From Ascochyta rabiei (taxonomy: Eukaryota; Ascomycota; Dothideomycetes; Pleosporales; Didymellaceae): 64,000 nt of DNA. The stretch spans positions 372,001-436,000 of the forward strand of contig NC_082420.1 in the NCBI RefSeq assembly GCF_004011695.2, written 5' to 3'. Made by a program: the position numbers and the translations under genes. Below, piece after piece: positions 21,356 to 29,315 of the stretch (position 1 is the first letter of the stretch; the number at the start of each line of letters is the position of its first letter). The notes beneath the pieces are model-generated. The model did no database searches and was not told the origin of the DNA. It saw only the letters and a program-made list of their open reading frames with translations.

Positions 21356-21784
21356 ACCACAAGACCAAATCATGTGATTTTGATGAAAAGTTCAACAAGG
21401 CAGACATAAATATAGCCAGTTTTACGACTGTGGAGCGGAGACAGCTCCATTGTAAAATGGGCGGTGGTCGAGGTGTTGGAGCAAGGGATACGACCCGACC
21501 CACACGGACGCTAGTGAGCATCCATATTCGTGTTGACCCCACATCAACACGCACCATGTGTGGAAGAGACGGCTGCGATCCCGACCTTTGTGGAGACGAG
21601 ACGAGGAATCGACTACGCATGGAGAGATGCGAGATTTGGTGCACCGCGAAGTGATACGTGGAATGTGAAATGGGTATCTGATTGCCATGCGCCATGGAGG
21701 ACCAGCCACATGGATGTCGTAACATTTACAAGAAGACGGGTATGTGGCAGCGAAGCCAAACTATAAAAAAGAACGAAAACAAGG

Positions 21785-23659
21785 TTATGGTCGAATGCCC
21801 ATGCCGAGACCGACCATCTCGAAGATGATAGGGTCAATGCCCACGGCCAGCCAACCAATGCCTACCATTTTGTCAGTTGGCAAGATCAAATAAAGAAGTA
21901 TATACACTTACCAGCGTATACAATCAGCTTCGTGACCACTTCGACATCGTAGCGCACTCGCGGTTTTGTGAGCTTCATAAAGATTTCTCGTTTTTCGATT
22001 TCTTCCTCATTCTTCAGCGAGATATCACTTGTAAGATCCGTGTCACTTTCTGGTGGGGTTTCTACGCTGCCATCTAGGCCTCGAACGTTGCCGATTTCCA
22101 TCATCTGCTCATAGGAATGGACGCGAGAAGCCATTGGCGTTGGTAAAAGGCCCGCTCCCAAAAGTGGTTGGCCTTTCTCGACCGCAGGCGTCACTGTTTG
22201 AGACGGAGAAGTCGATGACCATTCCAAATCTTCAAACACCGTGCCATCGGACGAGTTGACGCTTCCTCGTCGCCATCGATTGCGATACGCGAGTGTTTCG
22301 TAGGCATCCGAGGCAGATTGGGGACCGACCGAGACTGATCGTTTACGAGGGTGGGCCAAATTCTTGAGCATCTGTGGAAGCTGAGAAGCTGGTGGGATGA
22401 CGTTGTCGTCATCACGCATGTTAGGAATCGATGTATACGATGAGGCGTTCAGAAAGAAGGCGCGGGGAAGGTTCATGCGGCCTCGTTCCAGCAAGCGGAA
22501 CAGCGGTGGCAATGTCTTGAACAGTGCAGGCTTTGCTGTCGCCCTCCATACAAAGATGATGACAACACCAAGCAAGGTACGAATGATGGCCCTGGGCCAT
22601 CCTATCTGGGCCAGCTCAAAGGGCACCGTCGAGGGGTACACATGGTTGATGGCAAACCCAGACTGCGCGTAATGCCATGCGCCGATGTTGATACCCACGA
22701 CGACGCCAGAGAAGGCGACACTGTCGTCGAAACACGGACAATCATCAGCAGGCTCGGGGTGAATGCGGACCAGGACGAAAACAACGAGAGTGGCAACGAC
22801 TACGTCTTTGTAGGATCCACTGAAGACCCACGAGTCGATCCAATCGCTGAGGGCCAGCTGGAAGACGGTGATGACAGCGCCAAGCATACTCCCGACCAGG
22901 ACGTCGAGAAAGCCATGCATGCCGCAGTACAACCGGCCCACGATGATGGAGAGGGCGTAGAGGTAGAAGAGGGCGTGGAGAGCGGCGCTGACCCACGAGT
23001 TGTACTCGTCTGCTTGGCGCAGCATGTATATGGCGTAGAAGGTGACGGAGACGGCGTTTGTTGAATGCGAGGAGGGGAAGCCGTACTCGAGCGCAGCCGA
23101 GCCGGACATGGAGATACGGGCAAGGGGCGGCGACAGAGGGCGAGGCAGACATAGCATGTCTTTCAGGAAGCCGCTCCAGTAGATTCCCGCGGCGAGCATG
23201 AAGACGGTGCTGTACACGTCAGATGGGGCACCAGGGGCGGAGGAGTGGGTGGCAGGCCGCTGACGTACGCTCGGCCCAGGCTTGTATAGCCGCACCAGAA
23301 CTGGATTGGCAGGAAGACCATGAAGAAGGTGTGGGTGCCCAGGTTGGCGGTGTAGGCGAAGTAGGTGTCGAGGGCGGGCGTGCGGGTGTTGGCTTGCATC
23401 CAGGCGAGCCACGGCGTCTCCCAGCGGACGATGGGTATGAGGCGCTGGCGCAGGGCATTGCGCCAGGCGGGCAGTCGTCGAGCATCTGTTCAGCGCTCAG
23501 CTTGCGTCTTGGTCGGTTCACGGCACAGTCGCAGCACGCACAGTGGTCGTGGTGTCGGTTCCCAGCGTCCAGCCGCTTCTCCTTGTGCGCCGGCGTGGAC
23601 GGTGCAGCGAGCCGCGGCTCGGCTCTCACGCTCGCAGGCGCATCATGCGGGAGACTCAT
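21785..23659 (-). CDS. LCB3: Long-chain base phosphate (sphingosine-1-phosphate) phosphatase
   Basis: Dephosphorylates sphingoid base phosphates in the ER membrane. Four exons: 23542..23659, 23269..23485, 21912..23209 and 21785..21861. Introns are 56, 59 and 50 nt; the last runs GTAAGT...TAG. The product is 569 aa. The joined N-terminus reads RRLPAWRNALRQRLIP then VRWETPWLAWMQ and TPALDTYFAYTANLGTHTFF, the family signature. Lipid phosphatase (PAP2) motifs follow: KDMLCLPRP (KX6RP), PSSHSTN, and GRLYCGMHGFLDV (RX5H). Many membrane spans come between. A polar linker leads to a conserved C-terminus restored by the last splice (KLIVYAGIGWLAVG, EMVGLGMGIRP). It diverges from RHO4. Lcb3 and Ysr3 are yeast paralogues; the symbol is by family. 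Confidence 0.92.
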
Positions 23660-23832
23660 GGGGGCAGTCGGCGGGAGAGTGTCTCGAGGCAGCCAGGGCA
23701 ATCATGGCCAGCCAGCACGGGCGGGGTGGAGCGTGGGCGGCCCTCGCTGGGTCTCGCTGGGTCTCGCTGGGCCTCGCTGGGTCGTCCCTCGCCGGGTCTA
23801 GCTGCGTTTTCCAGCGCGCGACAGGGGGGTCC

Positions 23833-23863
23833 GACGGTCGACGGTCGACGGTCGACGGTCGAC
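23833..23863. repeat. 7-bp tandem repeat GGTCGAC
   Basis: About four and a half copies, each containing the palindrome GTCGAC, so the array can form self-complementary structure. It lies in the shared promoter. Confidence 0.85.
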
Positions 23864-24052
23864 TAGCGCCAGAGCGGTTGCCTGGGGAGAATGACGGCAA
23901 CGCCAATATAAACAAGGCGGGCCTGATATGGGACGACTCGCAACCACACAGCTGCTCCAGCACCCACCACCACCCAAACTCGCCATCTGCATTGTTACCA
24001 CGGTCCGCATTCCGAGGAGCATCCAACGTCGACTGCACTGCACCGCGCACCC

Positions 24053-24175
24053 ACCGTCAACTGCACCGCCGTCAACTGCACCGCCGTCAACTGCACCGCC
24101 GTCAACTGCACCGCCGTCAACTGCACCGCCATCAACTGCACCGCCATCAACTGCACCGCCATCAACTGCACCGCG
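24053..24175. repeat. 15-bp tandem repeat, eight copies, in RHO4 leader
   Basis: Unit (G/A)TCAACTGCACCGCC repeated eight times. The first copies carry G and the last three carry A at the first position. The array ends about 40 bp before the RHO4 ATG, so it is probably in the 5' UTR or core promoter. Confidence 0.9.
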
Positions 24176-24217
24176 CACCCACCCACCCTCCGTCCACCCA
24201 GCTGCCCATCCTCCGTC

Positions 24218-25177
24218 ATGGCCACCGCACCCTCGCAAAACTACGACTACCTGCGCCGCAAGCAGAGCACAAAAGCACCAGGCGCTACGACTATCACACC
24301 GGTCCGCAAACCCACACGCACACCCAGCGAGCGCAACAGCAATGGCACAGTCAGCTCATACGGCACAACGCAGACAAACAACACAAACATCACAGAGCCC
24401 CCGCAATTCTCCAAGAAGCTCGTCGTCGTCGGCGACGGCGGTTGCGGCAAGACATGTCTGCTGATCAGCTACAGCTCCGGCAACTTTCCAGAGGTACGCC
24501 AGACAGCACCACTTCGCCTCGCTGCATTGCATCCTGCTGACCCTCCCAGAAATACGTGCCAACCGTGTTTGAGAACTACATCACCCAGACGCCGCATCTG
24601 CCCACCGGTAAGATGGTCGAGCTGGCGCTGTGGGATACTGCCGGACAGGAAGAATACGACCGCCTGCGACCGCTCTCCTACCCAGAAACTGACATCATCT
24701 TTGTTTGTTTCGCCATCGACTGCCCCAACTCGCTCGAAAATGTCATGGACAAGGTGCGCTACCCACTTCCTGCTTTTCCTCGCTTGCACTAACTCCTCTC
24801 AGTGGTACCCCGAGGTCCTCCACTTCTGCCCCACAACACCGCTGATGCTTCTTGGTCTCAAGTCCGATCTTCGCAACAAGAAGAACTGCATTGAGCTGCT
24901 CAAGACCCAAGGCCTGACGCCTGTCACACCGGACCAAGGCCGTGCTGTCGCCAAGAAGATGGGCGCCATGTACATGGAGTGCAGTAGTAAAGAGCAGGAG
25001 GGTGTCGAGGACATCTTCGACACAGCCGTCACCATCGCTGTCGGCGATGAGTGGAAGACACCAGCAGACATCCGCAGAGAGACCGTTTCATCGTCAGCAC
25101 CTGGGCGGAGTCCCACCTCCATGTCCGACATGCCTGTTAAGAAACAGAAGAAGAGCAAGGGGTGCACCATCCTCTAA
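24218..25177 (+). CDS. RHO4: Rho-family GTPase Rho4
   Basis: Small GTPase acting in septation, polarity and wall formation. Three exons: 24218..24493, 24550..24753 and 24803..25177. Introns are 56 and 49 nt. The product is 284 aa. A polar N-terminal extension of about 65 residues, typical of Rho4, precedes the G domain: [11 protein letters not shown] (P-loop), [10 protein letters not shown] (effector, made by the first splice), [20 protein letters not shown], the Rho insert, LGLKSDLR in the G4 position and ECSSKE in G5. The second splice restores [13 protein letters not shown] Lys-rich stretch and the CAAX box CTIL end it, and the final Leu predicts geranylgeranylation. Rho1-3 and Cdc42 lack this N-terminal extension. 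Confidence 0.94.
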   Translation: MATAPSQNYDYLRRKQSTKAPGATTITPVRKPTRTPSERNSNGTVSSYGTTQTNNTNITEPPQFSKKLVVVGDGGCGKTCLLISYSSGNFPEVRQTAPLRLAALHPADPPRNTCQPCLRTTSPRRRICPPVRWSSWRCGILPDRKNTTACDRSPTQKLTSSLFVSPSTAPTRSKMSWTRCATHFLLFLACTNSSQWYPEVLHFCPTTPLMLLGLKSDLRNKKNCIELLKTQGLTPVTPDQGRAVAKKMGAMYMECSSKEQEGVEDIFDTAVTIAVGDEWKTPADIRRETVSSSAPGRSPTSMSDMPVKKQKKSKGCTIL

Positions 25178-26472
25178 TCGCTTGGACGCCGTCACCGAAG
25201 GAGACAGCCATCTCGGCATACGACGCTGGACGACACGTGCAAGATACCTAATGACCGTCTCATCATGCCTTCGTTCCCCTTTTTGCACCCTGCCTGCATA
25301 GCTCGTTAGGCTGGCTTACCAGTTGCTTCCTGCCATTTCTGTAGGACTCTACACGTACATGATTGACGGCGTTCTTGGCTGTTTTTGAGCGACTATCTGT
25401 ACGACTGGGCTCCGTCCTGAAAACAAGGTCTACGGGTATATTTTCCCATCATGTATCTGTATTCGGTATTTAGTTGCGCGCGGACGCAGTATCACCGCGC
25501 TTAGCAAATCGATTCTCAGTCTTCTCCCCTATCAACTGCACATGCAAGACACGCATCAGCGTGACCCTGCCCAACAAGCAATACGTGACGAAATGAAAAC
25601 CAAAAACGCACGTTCCCAGTCTCTGACATCATCTCTGCTAGCTTCCATCCATGAGCAAGGTACCCCAGACATATAATTCATGGCTGTAGGAATGATTTTA
25701 ATAGTGCTGCTTTACCCTAGTCTATCTTTAACTAATATCATCCTACTAGCGTCTATCTATAAGCAAGGTACTCTAGACTTATATTTAATTGCTGTAAGAG
25801 TAATTTTAATATGGTGTTGCTTTACACTAGTCTATCTATAAGTAATATTATCTCACTAACGTCTATCTATAAGCAAGGTACTCTAGACTTATATTTAATG
25901 GCTGTAAGAGTAATTTTGATATAGTGTTGCTTTACACTAGTCTATCTACAACTAATATAATCTCACTAGCATCTGTCTATAAGTAAGGTACCCCAGACAT
26001 ATATTTAATAGCTGTTAGAATAACTTCTACGTCATGTTCCTTTAACTTAGTCTATCCATACCCGACATAGCGGTCAACTGCTGTTCAGCATACGTCATTG
26101 CTCAAGATCGAGCTTTCGTTGGGCTCTTCGCGCGTGAATCGTCCTCTTGACCAAACATTCTGCCCATCTAGCCATCCACTCAATCGTCTGCTCTGAAAGC
26201 TGCTGCGCTGTTCAGTCCGTCTTCCTGTCTCTGTCGTAGGTTCCCACAGCCCATCCTGATATGCATGTCCGACTGGGTGTGAACTGGCTTCTTCGGCTCT
26301 CTTCCCAGCCCTTCTGAGGTTCGCCCACTCGTTTCCACGCTGTTGTAGCCCTCAAAGTCTGGATCTGAGCCGTTGTTCTTGTCTCCTCCTAAACCCCTCC
26401 AGACTGCGACGTCCGCACTTGCAGGCGCTGGACTTGACAATTCGATCATCATGTCCAGATCAAAGCTTCTCC
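25178..26472. other. Intergenic with decayed tandem repeats
   Basis: 3' flank of RHO4 and 3' flank of DAD1. It contains four 110-bp tandem repeats (25630-26065). A minus-strand frame at 26180..26476 has no supporting features. Otherwise nothing. Confidence 0.5.
25630..26065. repeat. Four tandem ~110-bp repeats with C-to-T type divergence
   Basis: The motif GCAAGGTACxCxAGAC recurs at about 25655, 25763, 25873 and 25983 (spacing 108, 110, 110). Copies share CTAGTCTATC and GGCTGTxAGA-like segments. Differences between copies are mainly C/T and G/A, and inner copies are more AT-rich, as expected of RIP. Confidence 0.88.
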
Positions 26473-26870
26473 TCACTTCTGATGCTCCGCCACTTCTGTG
26501 GCTTCTTCCTGCTCTGTCTGTCCTTCCTGCGCGCTCTCCTCGTGCTCATTCGGGTCCTTGGCCATGACGTTCTCGAAGTGACTCCATAGCGACTCGACGG
26601 GCGCAAACTCGGTGCCGACTTGAGTCACTTCTTCGAGGGAGCGGTTCAGCTTGTTGATATTTTGAAGAACGAGCTCTAGACTCTTCAAGAGAAGTTAGTG
26701 TCACATCCCATCCCGGTGTGCAATAGGTCGCAGCGGTGTGTGTGGGAGGTGCGGGGCGGTGTGTTTACCTGGGCAATCTCGCCAACCAGCAGTTCCCGCT
26801 GCTGTTCAAAGTATGTCTTTTCAGGCGCTGGCTGCGCGCCATGAGCAGTCGGGGCACGATTTGTCGACAT
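26473..26870 (-). CDS. DAD1: DASH complex subunit Dad1
   Basis: Kinetochore protein of the DASH/Dam1 ring that couples chromosomes to microtubules. Two exons: 26769..26870 and 26473..26682, with an 86-nt intron (GTAAAC...AAG). The product is 103 aa. The first exon ends [18 protein letters not shown] and joins [19 protein letters not shown], the Dad1 core. [18 protein letters not shown] follows, then an acidic tail. Fungal Dad1 proteins are about 90-110 aa. It diverges from SEN34. Confidence 0.93.
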
Positions 26871-27033
26871 GTTGATCTGTTTTCGTCGACTGTTTGGATG
26901 CAGGAACGCGTCGCATGTCCGCGGTGGGGTCCATGGCGCACTGGCCACGCGCTAAGACCACCGCATAAAACTCCGTTCCTACTCGCTTCTCATTCATCAA
27001 ATCAACCACCACGATGAAACCACACAAGTGAAG

Positions 27034-27242
27034 GTAAGCCAGTCTCTGCTGTTCTCTCTCCCGGGGTCCTCCCCGAGGTTCTTATGATTAACACCATAAT
27101 TAATCTGTCAATCCCCTGAATCCCACAAGATGGGACTTGATGACTCCAATTATTGTATTCACACTATGATCCAACCTTTCACCTAATACCTTTGCAACAC
27201 ACACCTTTTGCCAAGCAGCAAAGCTAACAGCTCTTGCTTCAG
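27034..27242 (+). other. Probable 5' UTR intron of SEN34
   Basis: GTAAGC at 27034, branch-like GCTAAC at 27222, and TTCAG at 27242, nine bases before the SEN34 ATG. A short upstream ORF (ATG 27013, MKPHK) lies just before it. Transcript data would be needed to confirm it. Confidence 0.55.
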
Positions 27243-27251
27243 ATCGACATC

Positions 27252-28817
27252 ATGGCGCCAGCCACGGCACCAAAAGAAGTCTCCGAACCTTTCCCCATCT
27301 CCTGCATCGCAGGACGACACCTTCTCTTCGACGTCGACACCATCTCGCACGTTCGTCGCAACCACAACATCTGCGGTGTGCTTGTCGGCACCATCCCAAA
27401 CCTGTCGCAGCAGAATGTTTTTTTGGGTATCCCGCTCCAACTCATGCCTGAAGAGGCACGAGTGCTTGTGGAGGGAGGACATGCGTACATCGTTGACGAT
27501 GTTGAAACACATCGTCAGGGTTTCCAGGAAATGAGCAGGGCAGACAGGATGAAGTACCTTGCGGATATGGACCGCCAGGGTGTGGAGGCTGCGAACGAAA
27601 GTCTGGCAGCACAGGAGAGGAAGAAGGACGTAGCATTGAAGAAGAAGGGGTTGAGGAGAGACGCGGAAACTGAGACGGTTCCTAGTGTCGCGGATAGTAT
27701 TGCGACAGTTGAGAGCACTGCACCCAGCGTAGCGGACAGCACAGCGTCTAACGCGACGGTGCACGTTGAGCTCCCCAGCCCTACTGGCTCTGGTCTCGGC
27801 TTTATCATGAAGGGATCGGGGTTCCTCGAACATGCGTCGCCGTTCAATGCATCGTCAGGAGCGTCCGCACCTTTGGCGTCTTCGGTGTCCTCGAGCACTG
27901 TCGCCTCTGATCTCGGATCTTCCTTTGTTGATCTTGGTTCCATCATGAAAGGATCCTCTTTTTTTGGTCCGTCCTCAGCGACAGTAAAGTCGGGTGCGTC
28001 AGAAGAAGCTACTGAGTCGGGCAACGACGCCACGGCATCGTCTCCGCAGACCTTCGACGGCGATTCTTCTCTCTCTGATCTGGGCTCGATCATGAAAGGC
28101 TCGTCTTTCCTAGACTCTGTCCCGGTGGAAATGAAGGTTGAGAGGGTTGAACTAGAAGAAGCTACACCGTTGTTGGTCAAAGAAGAGGATGCTACTCCAG
28201 AGGAAATCAAGGCGGAGGAAGCCCAGCTCGAGGAGGCTATGCTGAACGAATTTGAGGCTCAAGCAGTCGAAGATCCACAGGAGGTTGCCCCAGTCACCAC
28301 CGAGGCGAAACCTGAACTAGCGGCGGATCCGGAGGAGGTCGATCCATCTACCACCGAAACCTCGATCTTTGACCCGGAACCAGCCACATCTACCCCTACT
28401 GTCAAGAGCACTACGTCCAAGAGCGTATTCTCTCAACGCCAGTACATCACCCCGACCACATCTACACCTCCGCTACCAACCCCAGCGAAAGACGAGTCTC
28501 GTGCGCTTCCAGTAGTCCCTAAGAGCTACCCGCTCTTCCGTTTCCTGCACTCCCGCGGCTACTTCTTCATGCCCGGGCTGCGCTTCGGATGCAACTACTC
28601 TGTGTACCCTGGCGATCCTCTGCGCTACCACAGTCACTTCCTCGCCACTGGCTTGGGCTGGGACGAGAAGTTCGATCTTCTGGACATCGTAGGTGGAGGT
28701 CGTCTGGGTACCGGCACGAAGAAGGCATACATGGTGGGTGGAGAGGATCCCAAGGCGCCGAAGGAGGACGGAAAGGATCCTGTTCGCGCGTTCTCGGTAG
28801 AATGGGCGTCGATGTGA
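27252..28817 (+). CDS. SEN34: tRNA-splicing endonuclease subunit Sen34
   Basis: Catalytic subunit of the SEN complex that cuts the 3' splice site of intron-containing pre-tRNAs. The product is 521 aa. The N-terminal Sen34 domain (GRHLLFDVDTISHVRRNH, GVLVGTIP, LGIPLQLMPEEARVL) is followed by a long disordered insert. The C-terminal nuclease domain runs FLHSRGYFFMPGLRFG, YSVYPGDPLRYHSHF, GGGRLGTGTKKAYMV; Tyr, His (YHSHF) and Lys (TKKAY) are the expected catalytic triad. The insert holds three copies of a LG(F/S)IMKGSxF motif. Start ATG 27252 (MAPATAPKE); the frame extends upstream only to a TTG. It lies 6 kb from the multiply interrupted tRNA-Pro. Confidence 0.94.
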   Translation: MAPATAPKEVSEPFPISCIAGRHLLFDVDTISHVRRNHNICGVLVGTIPNLSQQNVFLGIPLQLMPEEARVLVEGGHAYIVDDVETHRQGFQEMSRADRMKYLADMDRQGVEAANESLAAQERKKDVALKKKGLRRDAETETVPSVADSIATVESTAPSVADSTASNATVHVELPSPTGSGLGFIMKGSGFLEHASPFNASSGASAPLASSVSSSTVASDLGSSFVDLGSIMKGSSFFGPSSATVKSGASEEATESGNDATASSPQTFDGDSSLSDLGSIMKGSSFLDSVPVEMKVERVELEEATPLLVKEEDATPEEIKAEEAQLEEAMLNEFEAQAVEDPQEVAPVTTEAKPELAADPEEVDPSTTETSIFDPEPATSTPTVKSTTSKSVFSQRQYITPTTSTPPLPTPAKDESRALPVVPKSYPLFRFLHSRGYFFMPGLRFGCNYSVYPGDPLRYHSHFLATGLGWDEKFDLLDIVGGGRLGTGTKKAYMVGGEDPKAPKEDGKDPVRAFSVEWASM

Positions 28818-29315
28818 GGAATGACGCTGAAAATGAATGGGATGGCTGGCGTGAGGGAATCTGTGACGATAATGTAAACACGAATGAAACACCTGAACAC
28901 CTGTTATGACAGTTTACATGTAATCTGCACAATGTGTGTCGTTGCATGTTCATTACTACACATGAACCTTCATGCCATTAGTCCAAGGCAGACTCCAAGC
29001 CCATCCCAATCGTAATCGTAGTAATGCCCCCAACCGAACGCCAGTGCCATGAAATGACATTTCCCTCACACAACTGTGCTTACAAGGCTCAAACAAGACA
29101 CCTACTAGGAGTGTCGCCTGGAAGAAATCTCAGGACGTCGAAAAGGCAAGTCAGTGTTGGTGAGAGGCGAGTACCAGCACCAGCATTGGCACGCTCACTT
29201 TCTATGGGTGAAGGTGTGGCGGACGTCTCCAGTATCGAAGTCCCGTCCGCTCAACAGAAGCAGCGGGATATTTGGCATTGAGACGGCGCTGGTCGCGGTC
29301 CAAGCGGCCGGCTAG
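28818..29315. other. Intergenic between convergent SEN34 and F-box gene
   Basis: About 500 bp with no supported gene. Confidence 0.5.

Larger units (their letters stand above)
21176..21366 (-). tRNA. tRNA-Pro(AGG) interrupted by two spliceosomal-type introns and one tRNA intron
   Basis: Exons 21356..21366 (11 nt), 21290..21303 (14), 21226..21236 (11) and 21176..21211 (36) join to a 72-nt tRNA. The acceptor stem is GGTCTTG against CAAGACC (7 perfect pairs), with C73. The joined D arm reads TGGTCTAGTGGTATGATT, the eukaryotic tRNA-Pro pattern. The anticodon stem is CTCGC/GCGAG with loop TTAGGGT (anticodon AGG), the variable loop AGGCC, and the T arm CCGCG-TTCGAGT-CGCGG. Interruptions fall after base 11, after base 26 and after base 37. 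The first two carry GTAAGT, a CTGAC or CTAAC branch site and a terminal AG, like the protein-gene introns here. The third is an ordinary tRNA intron. A B box (21187..21197) and T-run terminator are present. The A box is split by intron 1. A contiguous tRNA cannot be folded from this DNA. Confidence 0.9.
23660..24217. promoter_or_regulatory. Divergent promoter of LCB3 and RHO4, repeat-rich
   Basis: About 560 bp with three short-unit repeats: GGGTCTCGCT-like units near 23740-23795, GGTCGAC units near 23833-23863, and a 15-bp array at 24053-24175. No coding is supported, though the repeats keep frames open for long distances. Confidence 0.55.

Noticed and set aside
23365..24540. A 391-codon plus-strand frame over the LCB3/RHO4 promoter
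   Set aside because: Its sequence is translated tandem repeats (RQLHRRQLHR) and overlaps two real genes.
26180..26476. 98-codon minus-strand frame after DAD1
   Set aside because: Overlaps the DAD1 end slightly and has no conserved feature; DAD1 is complete without it.
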